A DNA stretch of 64,000 nt, from NCBI RefSeq assembly GCF_002954705.1, contig NZ_MSCO01000001.1, positions 1,616,978-1,680,977 on the forward strand, written 5' to 3'. Below the pieces are notes generated by a model. That model was not told where the DNA came from, ran no database searches, and was given only the letters and a program-made list of their open reading frames with translations. Positions 39,136 through 48,196 of this stretch are shown here, in pieces; positions within the stretch are counted from its first letter, which is position 1; every line of letters begins with the position of its first letter. Source of the DNA: Aliivibrio sifiae (GTDB lineage Bacteria; Pseudomonadota; Gammaproteobacteria; Enterobacterales; Vibrionaceae). The position numbers were made by a program, and so were the translations under genes.

Positions 39136-39167
39136 GTTATAAAATTATTATCTGATAGTTTTATAAC
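39136..39167. promoter_or_regulatory. 9-bp perfect inverted repeat in the divergent adhesin/DUF2750 region
   Basis: GTTATAAAA (39136-39144) and TTTTATAAC (39159-39167) are separated by 14 bases. The repeat lies 109-140 bases upstream of the adhesin start and 81-112 bases upstream of the DUF2750 start. No T-run follows it within a transcript, so an operator for one or both divergent genes is possible. Confidence 0.4.
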
Positions 39168-39247
39168 ATAATTTTTTCCAAATTTAAGTATCATAATCCG
39201 CATAATCCTTTATTATTCACCATGTTTATTTTAATCGAGACATCATC

Positions 39248-39598
39248 ATGAGCAAATTAACGTCAGATACTCAAGCAAACCTAGATCTTTTCATCGCTGA
39301 AACGAAAGAAACGCAGCTAGTTTGGAGTCTTTATAACGAAGAAGGTTGGATCTCTGTTGAGTCAACTGAATTTGAAAACTCTGAAGTAATGCCATTCTGG
39401 TCTAATAAAGAAGACGCAGCATTTCATAATGTTGAAGAGTGGGCTGATTTTGAAGTAACCGAAATTCCACTAGATATCTTCGCAGAAGACTGGCTAGTAA
39501 CGTTATCTGAAGATGGTGTTTTAGTTGGTACTAACTGGAACCAACAACTTGAAGGTAAAGAAGTAGAAGCAAGTGATCTTGTGAAACTTTACCTATAA
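39248..39598 (+). CDS. DUF2750 domain protein
   Basis: 116-residue acidic cytoplasmic protein with the DUF2750 pattern: an N-terminal helix (DTQANLDLFIAETKETQLVW), then VMPFWSNKEDAAFHNVEEWADFE and IPLDIFAEDWLVTL. The family function is unknown. It is divergent from the adhesin gene and convergent with glpT, and is followed by a strong shared terminator. Confidence 0.85.
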   Translation: MSKLTSDTQANLDLFIAETKETQLVWSLYNEEGWISVESTEFENSEVMPFWSNKEDAAFHNVEEWADFEVTEIPLDIFAEDWLVTLSEDGVLVGTNWNQQLEGKEVEASDLVKLYL

Positions 39599-39622
39599 GA
39601 TCCCGTCTTAAATAAAAATACT

Positions 39623-39651
39623 AAAGGGCTGTAATTATTACAGCCCTTTTT
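39623..39651. terminator. Bidirectional terminator between the DUF2750 gene and glpT
   Basis: AAAGGGCTGTAAT / ATTACAGCCCTTTTT is a near-perfect stem with a tiny loop and a T-run, placed between convergent genes. Confidence 0.88.
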
Positions 39652-39660
39652 ATTTTCTAA

Positions 39661-41016
39661 TTACACAGTGGCTTGCTCTTTTGCTTTATGATGTGCCTTT
39701 TCACCTAAGAAAGCATATGACAAACATATTATGGACAGCACACAAGACGCGACTAAGATCATAAAACCGCCATCCCAACCAAAGTGGTCAACCGTATAAC
39801 CAAGAATGATATTGGCTGTAACAGCGCCACCAAGATAACCGAATAATCCCGTTAATCCTGCTGCTGTACCTGCCGCTTTTTTAGGAACAAGTTCAAGTGC
39901 ATAAAGGCCAATAAGCATTACAGGACCGTAAATCAAGAAGCCAATAGCAACCAAAGCAATCATATCAATCGTTGGATTACCTGCTGGGTTAAACCAGTAA
40001 ACCAACACAGCAATAGTAACAAGAGCCATAAATAAAATACCCGCAGGAGCACGACGTCCTTTAAATACTTTATCAGAAATCCAACCACACAATAATGTGC
40101 CCGGTATCCCTGCCCACTCGTATAAGAAATATGCCCAAGACGATTTATCAACCGTAAAGTCTTTCGCTTCTTTTAAATATACTGGAGCCCAATCAAGCAC
40201 ACCGTAACGAATAAGATAAACAAAGGCATTTGCAATCGCGATAGACCAAAGTAACTTATTATTAAATACGTACTTAAAGAAAATCTCTTTCGCTGTCATC
40301 TCTGTTTCATGAGATTTATCATAATCATCTGGGTAGTCATTTTTGTACTCTTCAATCGCAGGGAGCCCACAAGATTGAGGAGTGTCACGCAGAGTTATCC
40401 ATATAAAGACAGCAACTAACGTGGCAAAAATGGCAGGAACATAAAATGCTGAGCGCCAGTCGTCGTTAAATGCCCATAAACCTAATAAGAAAAGAGGGCC
40501 AATCAAGCCACCACCCACATTGTGTGCTACGTTCCAAACCGAAACTAGCTCACCACGTTCTTTACGTGACCACCAATGTACCATCGTTCGACCACAAGCT
40601 GACCACCCCATACCTTGGAACCAACCGTTCAAAAACAGCAGAATAAACATGGCTGCAATGCTATTTGTTGCCCATGGCATAAAGCCGAAACAAAACATAA
40701 CAGCGGCAGACATTAATAAGCCAGCACTTAAAAAATACCTAGGATTAGAACGATCAGATACGCTACCCATTAAGAATTTCGAAAGGCCATAAGCAATAGA
40801 TACCGCAGCCAAAGCGACACCAAGATCACCACGACTAAAGCCTTGATCGATTAAATATGGCATTGCCAAGCTAAAGTTTTTACGGACAAGATAGTAACCA
40901 GCGTAACCAACAAAAATACTGATAAACAATTGCCAACGTAATCGTGTGTACGTGCCATCGATCCGGTCGGAAGCGAGACGGTCTATATGCGCTTGGGGTT
41001 TGAATATACCAAACAT
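39661..41016 (-). CDS. glpT: Glycerol-3-phosphate/phosphate antiporter GlpT
   Basis: 451 residues, 12 membrane segments, major facilitator superfamily, organophosphate:Pi antiporter group. It is very close to E. coli GlpT throughout: [65 protein letters not shown] and [20 protein letters not shown]. The substrate-binding arginines sit in the conserved VRKNF and YLIRYG segments. The frame extends four codons further to 41028, but the ATG at 41016 has GGAG six bases before it and gives MFGIFKP. No glpQ is adjacent. A candidate GlpR operator lies upstream. It also imports fosfomycin in E. coli. Confidence 0.95.
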   Translation of the reverse strand: MFGIFKPQAHIDRLASDRIDGTYTRLRWQLFISIFVGYAGYYLVRKNFSLAMPYLIDQGFSRGDLGVALAAVSIAYGLSKFLMGSVSDRSNPRYFLSAGLLMSAAVMFCFGFMPWATNSIAAMFILLFLNGWFQGMGWSACGRTMVHWWSRKERGELVSVWNVAHNVGGGLIGPLFLLGLWAFNDDWRSAFYVPAIFATLVAVFIWITLRDTPQSCGLPAIEEYKNDYPDDYDKSHETEMTAKEIFFKYVFNNKLLWSIAIANAFVYLIRYGVLDWAPVYLKEAKDFTVDKSSWAYFLYEWAGIPGTLLCGWISDKVFKGRRAPAGILFMALVTIAVLVYWFNPAGNPTIDMIALVAIGFLIYGPVMLIGLYALELVPKKAAGTAAGLTGLFGYLGGAVTANIILGYTVDHFGWDGGFMILVASCVLSIICLSYAFLGEKAHHKAKEQATV

Positions 41017-41056
41017 AGTTAACTCCATTATTATATTTTCGATGGGAGACTAAAGC

Positions 41057-41087
41057 TCGAACGAAGAAAAAATAAATATTCGTTCGA
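41057..41087 (-). promoter_or_regulatory. Candidate GlpR operator upstream of glpT
   Basis: TCGAACGAA (41057-41065) and TTCGTTCGA (41079-41087) form a perfect 9-bp inverted repeat with a 13-base spacer, 41-71 bases upstream of the glpT start. TTCG/CGAA halves are typical of GlpR sites in enterobacteria. The rest of the 325-base gap (41017-41341) shows no gene; a partial CRP-like half site TGTGA is near 41216. Confidence 0.55.
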
Positions 41088-41341
41088 AAGTGCGCGCATT
41101 GTGATGTCCAAAAGGATTGGTTTCTGTGACTAATCTTACAAGTTAAAGAATTATCAAAATTAATAAGTAAAAATTAGAGATCAATTGATTTAATTTATGT
41201 TTGATTTTTCCTGCTTGTGACGCTAGTTCATACAATTAACATTTGAGTCTGATAAATAAAAATAAATACGATTGCGCTCACAGTACACCATTTTATCAAA
41301 TCGTAGGATAGCTTCTTCTTGTTGCTAACTTTGGAATCATT

Positions 41342-42436
41342 ATGAAACGCACACTCTTAACCCTTTCTTTGGCGGCTATCCTTTCTAGTTCTTTTTACTC
41401 GACGCCAAGCATTGCTGCATTAGATGCGGTTCAACCACAGATTAATTACACAGAAATGACCTCTCAGCGTCAGGTAGTCGACCAATTACTTAATGATGCT
41501 TATCAAACCTTTAAAAACCCGGCTCGTATCTCTCATGCAGGTTTTACGGCTAAAATGCCAAGCAACATGGAGATGATCACTAACAACTTACTTGATGCTT
41601 ATAAACTTGAACCCTATCGTGTCGATTTATTGTTTTCTGCCGCTAATGCTCAGATTTATAACAGCAATGTAGACCGAGCAATTGAGCTATTTTCTCAAAT
41701 TTTAGATGTGGCTCCTGATGACGTAGATGCTCATTCATATCTTGTAATTTGGCAAAATTTTAAAGGCAACAAAAGCGAAGTAACCAAACATTTAAATGCT
41801 CTAGAACAACTAAATAAAGGACGTGTTGCTGATTTGAAAAAAATCATGTCGACCATTGATAGAATCGTTGATACGCCATTAAGTAATACAATCAAAAAAC
41901 CAGCCAAAGGTAATAATGCAATCATCACCCTAGGGTATGCCTTAAATCCAGATGGCAGCATGAACGACATCTTAATTGATCGATTAAATGCAACGCTAAC
42001 GATGGCGAAGAAGAACCCTAACACTTACATCGTAGTGACTGGCGGTGTACCTAAAAATCACAAAACCGAAGGTAAATTAATGGCTGATTGGTTAGTGAAA
42101 AATGGCATAGATAAATCTCGTATTATTGAAGACAACTACGCCAGAAGTACGGTAGAAAACGCATTATACAGCAGCTACGCATTAGCTCGTCATGATATTG
42201 ACCACGCTACAATTATTAGTTCGGCAAGCCATGTTCGCCGTGGGCAAGCATTATTTGAAGTGGCTAGCTGGCAGACTGGCCCTAAAGGGATCACGTTTGA
42301 TACGTATGCCGCTAACGATCGTCCATTAGAAGAATTGAAAATCCCGACAGATGGTGAGTTATTAGGTATTTATCGTGATGCATTACGTGTTTATGGTATG
42401 TGGAGCTACCGTTCGTATCCTTTAGAACAACGATAA
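41342..42436 (+). CDS. Exported DUF218 (ElyC/SanA/YdcF-family) protein with TPR-like N-domain
   Basis: 364 residues with a signal peptide (MKRTLLTLSLAAILSSSFYS, cleavage near SIAA). Residues 80-150 look like tetratricopeptide helices (AIELFSQILDVAPDDVDAHSYL). Residues 190-340 carry the DUF218 Rossmann-like domain: AIITLGYALNPDGS, TYIVVTGGV, EGKLMADWLVKNGI, ENALYSSYALARHDI and TIISSASHVRR. ElyC and SanA in E. coli act in envelope and lipid-carrier homeostasis. The role of this longer version is inferred only as envelope-related. It stands alone and is convergent with tpm. Confidence 0.82.
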   Translation: MKRTLLTLSLAAILSSSFYSTPSIAALDAVQPQINYTEMTSQRQVVDQLLNDAYQTFKNPARISHAGFTAKMPSNMEMITNNLLDAYKLEPYRVDLLFSAANAQIYNSNVDRAIELFSQILDVAPDDVDAHSYLVIWQNFKGNKSEVTKHLNALEQLNKGRVADLKKIMSTIDRIVDTPLSNTIKKPAKGNNAIITLGYALNPDGSMNDILIDRLNATLTMAKKNPNTYIVVTGGVPKNHKTEGKLMADWLVKNGIDKSRIIEDNYARSTVENALYSSYALARHDIDHATIISSASHVRRGQALFEVASWQTGPKGITFDTYAANDRPLEELKIPTDGELLGIYRDALRVYGMWSYRSYPLEQR

Positions 42437-42466
42437 TTTCATTTACTTTCTACATGATAAGTAAGC

Positions 42467-42497
42467 AAAAGGTGACTAATCTATATCGTCACCTTTT
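42467..42497. terminator. Bidirectional terminator between the DUF218 gene and tpm
   Basis: AAAAGGTGAC and GTCACCTTTT form a 10-bp perfect stem with an 11-base loop between convergent genes. Confidence 0.82.
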
Positions 42498-42513
42498 ATA
42501 TTCTGACTATTTA

Positions 42514-43155
42514 TTAATTCTCAATCAACCACACTTCTTCCGCAAAGCGTGATAATCCTTTTTTAATTCTGGGATGATTTGCATCGGCTTCATCACGCAG
42601 TAAGCGAGTGATCGTCATACCTGAAAATAGTGAACGAACTTCCTCTTCTGGCACTGAGAATGGAGGTCCTGCCATTTCATCTTGAGCGTAATCTAATGTC
42701 ACTAATAAGATACGTCCGCCCTCTTTTAAACGAGTGCGTAAAACTTGCACATACTCTACTCGCATCTCTTTAGGCAGGGCAACAAGGGCTGCGCGATCAT
42801 AAATAAGGTCGGTGGCTTCAATAGGCGCAGTAAAGTAATCACCAGAATAAATGGTAAATTCATCAAACTCATACAATTCAAGACTGCTAGTTAATGCAGT
42901 GACTGTTGGTGTGTACAGACGCTCAGCAAAAAAAGCACGCACTGCTATTTTACTTAACTCAACACCCGTGACTGAATTATGCTTCTCTGCAAGCCAATCT
43001 AAATCCATTGATTTACCACATAAAGGAACAAAAACACTCTCATTACGACTTGGTTTCAACGCCGACCAATACTGAGTCAAGGTTGGGTTTATGTCCGATA
43101 GATGAAAACCTATAACGTTACTTGCCCATTTCTTTTCCCAAAATTCATGATCCAT
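42514..43155 (-). CDS. tpm: Thiopurine S-methyltransferase
   Basis: 213 residues, matching bacterial TPMT length. It begins [19 protein letters not shown] and has SAM motif I at [17 protein letters not shown], followed by [27 protein letters not shown] and LLVTLDY. Bacterial TPMTs also methylate selenite and tellurite derivatives. The start ATG has AGGA upstream. It is a single gene, convergent with the DUF218 gene. Confidence 0.94.
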   Translation of the reverse strand: MDHEFWEKKWASNVIGFHLSDINPTLTQYWSALKPSRNESVFVPLCGKSMDLDWLAEKHNSVTGVELSKIAVRAFFAERLYTPTVTALTSSLELYEFDEFTIYSGDYFTAPIEATDLIYDRAALVALPKEMRVEYVQVLRTRLKEGGRILLVTLDYAQDEMAGPPFSVPEEEVRSLFSGMTITRLLRDEADANHPRIKKGLSRFAEEVWLIEN

Positions 43156-43412
43156 TTCATTTTCCTTTCTGATTAACTTTTATTATTTAGAAATGGTACC
43201 TCATCCCCTTATTCTGTTCTACAAATACTCAAATTAGCACCGAACTGATTTATCTATAACCTAAAATACAACCGTTATTCCATTTTATTATATATGATAA
43301 CTTTTATTACTTATCTTACCAATAGCCTTACCGTTATTATGCCTTTAAATACAAAGGGCTTGTTTCAAATAAATACAATAACGAGCGCACTAACATAAAC
43401 AGGAAAAGCAGT

Positions 43413-44783
43413 ATGTCATTAGCCGTTATCATCAATTTGATCGTTTTTATCAGTCTTATTTTCTTTCTTAATACGCAACAACGTAAAACTTATACCCTAT
43501 CTAGACTTGTTCTTATCGGCTTAATTGCTGGTAGTATTTATGGCTTAGCACTTCAACTGCTTCACGGAGAAGGCAGCGATGTTATTAAGGCGACGCTTGA
43601 TTGGGTAAATATCGTTGGCAGCGGTTACGTTGGCTTATTAAAAATGGTCATCATGCCATTAGTATTAGTGTCTATGTTTTCAGCTGTAGTAAAACTGGAT
43701 AAATCAGGCTCTTTAGGAAAGATTAGCGGCGTTACTATTAGTGTACTGCTAGTGACAACTATGATCTCAGCCCTGATAGGTATTGCAGTAACTCATACCT
43801 TTGGTTTAACAGCAGAAGGCCTAACTGAAGGCGCTCGTGAAACGGCTCGTGTTGCGGTGTTAGAATCTCGTATCAGCACGGTTAGTGATTTAACCATTCC
43901 TCAAATGCTTGTCAGCTTTATTCCTACAAATCCATTTGCTGATTTAACAGGTACTCGTTCAACGTCTATTATTGCGGTAGTCATCTTTGCTATTCTTGCT
44001 GGTATCGCTGCTCGTAAAGTAAGCCAAGAGAAAGAAGAGTTAGCAGGCCCAATTAATACTTTTGTAGACGTAGCTCAATCTATTGTGATGCGTTTAGTTA
44101 AAATGATCATGGCACTAACCCCTTACGGTATCTTGGCGTTATTAACAAAAGTAGTCGCAACCTCAAATGCGGCGGATATTTTAAATCTACTTGGTTTTAT
44201 TATTGCTTCTTATGTCGCTATTCTTCTTATGTTTGTGGTTCACGGTTTATTGGTTTCATTTGTTGGTGTGAACCCGATTGATTACTTTAAGAAAATTTGG
44301 CCTGTATTGACGTTTGCATTTAGCTCTCGTAGCTCTGCTGCAACAATCCCACTAAACGTTGAAGCGCAAATTACAAAACTTCGCGTTCCACCTGCAATTG
44401 CAAACTTATCAGCAACATTTGGTGCTACAATTGGTCAAAACGGTTGTGCAGGTATTTACCCTGCAATGCTAGCAGTAATGGTTGCGCCAACAATGGGGAT
44501 CCCAATTGATGCTCACTTTATTCTGTCTTTAGTTGCCATTATCACGGTGAGTTCATTTGGTATTGCAGGTGTCGGTGGCGGTGCAACATTCGCAGCTCTT
44601 ATTGTACTTCCTGCAATGGGCTTACCTGTAACAATTGCAGCTCTACTTATCTCTATCGAACCATTAATTGATATGGCTCGTACGGCACTAAATGTCAGCG
44701 GTGCAATGACCGCAGGTACAATTACAAGTCGAGTGCTTGGTGAGAAAAGCACGGATGAACAGGTAGAAAGTGCACAAGCGTAA
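43413..44783 (+). CDS. tcyP: L-cystine symporter (TcyP/YdjN type)
   Basis: 456-residue polytopic transporter of the dicarboxylate/amino acid:cation symporter family. Close to E. coli YdjN/TcyP: GLLKMVIMPLVLVSMFSAVVK, FIPTNPFADLTGTRSTSIIAVV, FAFSSRSSAATIPLNVEAQI, ATFGATIGQNGCAGIYPAML and GVGGGATFAALIVLP. The re-entrant hairpin motifs that bind substrate are intact. Control by CysB, encoded at 9.2-10.1 kb, would be expected from E. coli, but no site was identified. A clear terminator follows. Confidence 0.93.
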   Translation: MSLAVIINLIVFISLIFFLNTQQRKTYTLSRLVLIGLIAGSIYGLALQLLHGEGSDVIKATLDWVNIVGSGYVGLLKMVIMPLVLVSMFSAVVKLDKSGSLGKISGVTISVLLVTTMISALIGIAVTHTFGLTAEGLTEGARETARVAVLESRISTVSDLTIPQMLVSFIPTNPFADLTGTRSTSIIAVVIFAILAGIAARKVSQEKEELAGPINTFVDVAQSIVMRLVKMIMALTPYGILALLTKVVATSNAADILNLLGFIIASYVAILLMFVVHGLLVSFVGVNPIDYFKKIWPVLTFAFSSRSSAATIPLNVEAQITKLRVPPAIANLSATFGATIGQNGCAGIYPAMLAVMVAPTMGIPIDAHFILSLVAIITVSSFGIAGVGGGATFAALIVLPAMGLPVTIAALLISIEPLIDMARTALNVSGAMTAGTITSRVLGEKSTDEQVESAQA

Positions 44784-44807
44784 ATAAAAATACATGTTCT
44801 AATCGTA

Positions 44808-44836
44808 AAAAGGAAGTCAACATGACTTCCTTTTTA
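44808..44836 (+). terminator. Terminator of tcyP
   Basis: AAAAAGGAAGTCA, loop ACA, TGACTTCCTTTTT: a 13-bp stem beginning 25 bases after the tcyP stop. Confidence 0.88.
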
Positions 44837-44950
44837 TTCTGTAAAAAATGAATACTTCATTTTCATTCATACCAAAGATAATGAAATAAGCATTAGATAA
44901 ACTAATCTTAAAAAACAATTTTACTTGCTAGAAATAATAAAAAAATTACC

Positions 44951-44988
44951 TATAATGCGCGCCATACAAAGACGAAATACCTCGTCTT
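44951..44988 (+). promoter_or_regulatory. Promoter and 5' leader hairpin of the 26-residue ORF unit
   Basis: A consensus -10 box TATAAT (44951-44956) is followed by GCGCGCC, as seen at strong stable-RNA-like promoters. A weak -35-like TTGCTA is at 44925-44930 with a long 20-base spacer. Downstream, AAGACGA / TCGTCTT (44969-44988) form a perfect 7-bp leader hairpin before the ribosome site. Confidence 0.65.
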
Positions 44989-45015
44989 ATTACTAAATTA
45001 AAGGGTGACGCTGCT

Positions 45016-45096
45016 ATGGCTAAAAAAATCATAACTAAAATCGCAACTGCTTATCAGCGTTCATTTGTTGAACTATACAAGCGCGATAATAAATAA
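45016..45096 (+). CDS. 26-residue small protein, unknown
   Basis: ATG GCT AAA AAA ... to TAA encodes MAKKIITKIATAYQRSFVEL followed by YKRDNK. It is basic (Lys/Arg rich) and amphipathic, with no membrane segment. AAAGGGTGA eight bases upstream is a fair ribosome site. It has its own consensus -10, a 5' leader hairpin, and a strong terminator 18 bases after the stop, forming a compact transcript of about 180 bases between tcyP and the exonuclease gene. The whole could also be a dual-function small RNA. Not recognised as any named family. Confidence 0.65.
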   Translation: MAKKIITKIATAYQRSFVELYKRDNK

Positions 45097-45114
45097 AGTC
45101 GATTGAATCAAACG

Positions 45115-45141
45115 AAAAAAGGAGCTAATCAGCTCCTTTTT
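45115..45141. terminator. Terminator of the 26-residue ORF unit
   Basis: AAAAAAGGAGCT, loop AATC, AGCTCCTTTTT. It is strong on the plus strand. Its A-run lets it also serve the convergent exonuclease gene. Confidence 0.88.
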
Positions 45142-45170
45142 AATGTCTCTATTAAATAACCTATTACAAT

Positions 45171-45701
45171 CTATAATATTTTTAATGCTAATTGCGCAAG
45201 GTTATATGCATCAACATAACCTGAATGCTGTCTTCCTTCCCACTCAATATTAAGCTCTTCCATTGCTTTTCGCTGACCCATTCTTTCATTTCTCTTACGT
45301 GATTTAATTCGATAAATCGTCGCTAAGTTAATAAATTCAACAAATGGAAACTCAATATCTTTCGCTTCACATTCAGCTTTTAAGATCAGTTCATCATGAC
45401 CCCAAGCCGCATAAATTTTATTTGTGCCACCAAAGTTTTTAATCATAGACTTCAATACACCAGCTAATGGACGGCCTTGCTTTTCAATTTTACGCGGTGT
45501 AATACCCGTTAGCTCTACACAGAAAAGAGAAATTTCATCATACTCTGGTTTTACATAATATTGAGCACGTCTAACAACTTCACCTTTAGTTAAATCAATC
45601 TCAGCTAACCCAACTTCAATAATCTCCCCTGTTGTTCCTTTACCGTCGACATTCCAACAACACATTTCTAAATCAAAACAGACGATACGATTAAAGTTCA
45701 T
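45171..45701 (-). CDS. DEDDh 3'-5' exonuclease family protein
   Basis: 176 residues. Exo I is FDLEMCCW (Asp, Glu). Exo II holds an Asp in YAAWGHDELILKAEC, and Exo III is GRQHSGYVDAYNLAQLAL (His and Asp, DEDDh class). It resembles the KapD/ERI1-like stand-alone exonucleases rather than DnaQ or RNase T, so RNA may be the substrate; this is inferred. AAGGA lies five bases before the ATG. It is downstream of the interrupted diguanylate cyclase gene on the same strand. Confidence 0.86.
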   Translation of the reverse strand: MNFNRIVCFDLEMCCWNVDGKGTTGEIIEVGLAEIDLTKGEVVRRAQYYVKPEYDEISLFCVELTGITPRKIEKQGRPLAGVLKSMIKNFGGTNKIYAAWGHDELILKAECEAKDIEFPFVEFINLATIYRIKSRKRNERMGQRKAMEELNIEWEGRQHSGYVDAYNLAQLALKIL

Positions 45702-45791
45702 GGAGATCCTTGGTACTCAAATAAAACGGGAGCGCTATTCTACCTAATCAAAGAGAAGAGCGCGATACTATAAAATTTAACTGCTGAAAAT

Positions 45792-47329
45792 TTATTCGTT
45801 GATTGTGACTTGATTACGCCCCATCCCTTTACTTTTATACAAAGCCTGATCCGTCACTTTTAATAACGCTTCCAATGTTTCCCCCTTCCAAATAGAGGCA
45901 CCAAGGCTGATCGTTTGATTAATTTCATAACCATCAAGTTGAGTCGGCGATTGAGCGACAAGTATATGAATCTCATTTGATATTTTAGTTAGCTCTTCTA
46001 TATTTTTATTCTTAATCACAATAGAAAACTCATCGCCACCAAGACGAGAAATATGAGCAGTATTCCCCAACATATCAGTAACCAGTTGGCTAATGTGGCA
46101 CAACACTTCGTCTCCTTCAGGGTGCCCATAAGAATCATTGATTTGCTTAAATTCATCAATATCAAAACAAAGCAAAGCAAAGCAAACGGTGTGTTTTCTG
46201 CAATATAACGATTCATTACATCTCGTATTGCTCTTCGATTTAATAAACCTGAAAGGTCATCATGCATCGCCATGTAATGTAGTTCTTTGGTTCTTATTTC
46301 TAATAAATTTTCTATACGACGTCTATCACGAGTAACAATTGAAGTTAGTGTCGCTATTAAAACCGAAATAGTGAATACCCCAAAGAACATCCAAACTAAA
46401 GTGAGTCGTTGATATTCGGTTAATGTGTTATTCGTTTTATATTCAATTTTCCAAATGCGCCCTTCAATATCGATACTCGTCGTGTAATCAATACCACTAA
46501 AGTCGTTCCACGTTGCACTTTCGTACATAACAGGGTCATCTTCTGTATCAAATCCAGTATCAACAATGCGAACAACAAGCTCTTCACCTAACGATGTTGT
46601 ATCCACTAAACGCTCAAAGTAACTGGTAATTCTGATTACCCCAACCATGACACCTTTTAATGATACCTTATCGTCAGTGAATACGGGATGATAAACTAAC
46701 ATACCTGTTTTAGGGCTATCTTGATCTATTAGACTGTCTTGTAATAAACGAACTTTATCAGAGACGCTTGGTTGGCCCGTTTTCAAGAATTCATTAACCA
46801 CGTGTTGAAAACGCTCTCTTGATGAATAAAAGCCGATAAGTGGAATATTCTTAGGGTTTCTGGGGAAAATATCTGTCGCAATATAAATTGGTTCATTTTG
46901 AGGCATGATATAGCCGTAGGTTTTAGTTCGGCCTTCAGGAACAGTGTAAAGCTTTGCTAAAGGATAGTTTTTATTAATTTCAATTAGATGCTTTTTAATG
47001 CCGCTTTTTTCAACTTTTTCCATCCACTGGAGAGAAACCAAACTATTCGTTCTTAATAATAAGGAGCCTGCAAATAGTGGAAACTGAGCCCAATCTTTTT
47101 TATTACTAACTTGGTAGAAGTTTGCTCCAGCACCAATAAAGTCGACATCTTTTTCTATCAATAAAGAAAGCAAGGCTGATTGTCTATCAGCCTCTTTATA
47201 GAAGTTCTTCTGGTTATTATCCAAATCAGATAAATAAACGAACCTCATACTTAATAAACCTAGAGATAGGGCCAGTAAAAAACTGGTTATTACATAAAAG
47301 TAATTACTCTTAAACACTTTCTTCCCCAC
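45792..47329 (-). pseudogene. CHASE-GGDEF diguanylate cyclase, frameshifted at a 5-bp repeat
   Basis: The N-terminal frame (47329 to about 46180) encodes a membrane helix (residues 10-30), a CHASE sensor domain (LLLRTNSLVSLQWMEKVEK), a second helix near 315-340, and the start of a GGDEF domain (LSGLLNRRAIRDVMNRYI). It then shifts out of frame. The rest continues in another frame as LCFDIDEFKQINDSYGHPEGD and SRLGGDEFSIVI to 45792. Deleting one TTTGC unit from the repeat at 46168-46186 restores a single 510-residue protein. The GGDEF motif is intact, and the RxxD inhibitory site is absent. It may be a true pseudogene, a phase-variable gene in the off state, or an assembly error. Confidence 0.88.
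46168..46186. repeat. Pentanucleotide repeat (CAAAG)3 causing the frameshift
   Basis: CAAAG x3 plus CAAA on the plus strand (TTTGC units on the coding strand). Two full units would keep the cyclase in frame as TPFALLCFDIDEF; three give a +5 shift. Short repeats of this kind can change length by slipped-strand replication. Confidence 0.85.
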
Positions 47330-47494
47330 TCATTGATAACTGTTTAATTCTAATCAAATTTTAAAACTAACGAAACTAAAAGACTCCAATTTATTTTTAT
47401 TACATAAATTTAGTCGATTATGCTCAAAATTACATCATTTAGCCTCTATTCCTTAACTAGAAAGCGCTTCTTTTTCTCTCTTATCCCTTGAATA

Positions 47495-47503
47495 TGCTAC
47501 TAT
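47495..47503 (+). promoter_or_regulatory. Extended -10 promoter of the DUF2760-Hsp70 operon
   Basis: TGCTACTAT has the TGn extension plus a TACTAT hexamer, 61 bases upstream of the start at 47564. No convincing heat-shock (sigma-32) promoter was seen in the 234-base gap, so basal housekeeping expression is suggested. Confidence 0.45.
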
Positions 47504-47563
47504 TCACCACAATTTAGTTAAAAACGTTTGGTGTATTACACCCCAAAATATAGAGAATTAATT

Positions 47564-48196
47564 ATGAATTTTGACGTAAATGCTATTCCTTCTACCTTCG
47601 ATTTAGGTCATATCGTCCTATTCGGAACATCTGCTTTATTCGTATTACTTTATGCTATGAAAAAAGGCAAAACTGTAGAAGTTGAAAAGATTGTTGAAAT
47701 TGAAAAAGAAAAGATCGTTGAAAAACCAGTTGAGAAGATTGTCGAAATCGAAAAAGTGGTTGAAGTAGAAAAGATCATTGAGAAAATCATCGAAGTTGAA
47801 CCAAAAGTAAAAGCCTCAACACCTGAATCTGCTCTGCAATTATTATCTCTTTTACAAAAAGAAGCGCGTTTTATCGACTTTATGCAAGAAGACCTTAAAG
47901 GCTTTGCAGATGCAGAAGTTGGCGCAGCAGCACGAGTGATTCATGAAGGTGGCCAAAAAGTATTATCTGAATACTTCACTCTTACTCCAGTTCGTACTGA
48001 AGAAGAAGAATCTCGCTTAACTATTCCTGCTGGTTTTAACCCATCAGAAGTTCGCCTAACAGGTAACGTGGTTGGCGAAGCTCCGTTTAACGGCACACTT
48101 ATCCACCGTGGTTGGAAAATAACAGAAGTGAAGTTACCAAAATTAGCTGATGGTTATGACGCAACAATCGTTGCTCCAGCAGAGGTTGAACTGTAA
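47564..48196 (+). CDS. DUF2760 membrane-anchored Hsp70-partner protein
   Basis: 210 residues. One transmembrane helix lies near residues 11-30 (GHIVLFGTSALFVLLYAM). A highly repetitive Val/Ile-Glu-Lys stretch follows (VEKIVEIEKEKIVEKPVEKI and onward), probably a long charged helix or stalk, and then the DUF2760 domain (SALQLLSLLQKEARFIDFMQ, TGNVVGEAPFNGTLIHRGWK). DUF2760 is typically found beside Hsp70 genes. An upstream in-frame TTG at 47528 exists, but ATG 47564 fits better. Its stop overlaps the Hsp70 start by one base. A role in tethering the chaperone to the membrane is inferred. Confidence 0.85.
   Translation: MNFDVNAIPSTFDLGHIVLFGTSALFVLLYAMKKGKTVEVEKIVEIEKEKIVEKPVEKIVEIEKVVEVEKIIEKIIEVEPKVKASTPESALQLLSLLQKEARFIDFMQEDLKGFADAEVGAAARVIHEGGQKVLSEYFTLTPVRTEEEESRLTIPAGFNPSEVRLTGNVVGEAPFNGTLIHRGWKITEVKLPKLADGYDATIVAPAEVEL

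Noticed and set aside
47462-47503. Sigma-32 heat-shock promoter for the Hsp70 cluster
   Set aside because: CTTGAA is present near 47487, but no CCCCAT-like -10 element lies at the required distance; the extended -10 TGCTACTAT explains the promoter better.
47700-47810. DNA-level tandem repeat in the DUF2760 gene
   Set aside because: The Val/Ile-Glu-Lys pattern is repetitive in protein, but the codons vary and no exact nucleotide unit repeats; it reads as a charged helical stalk.
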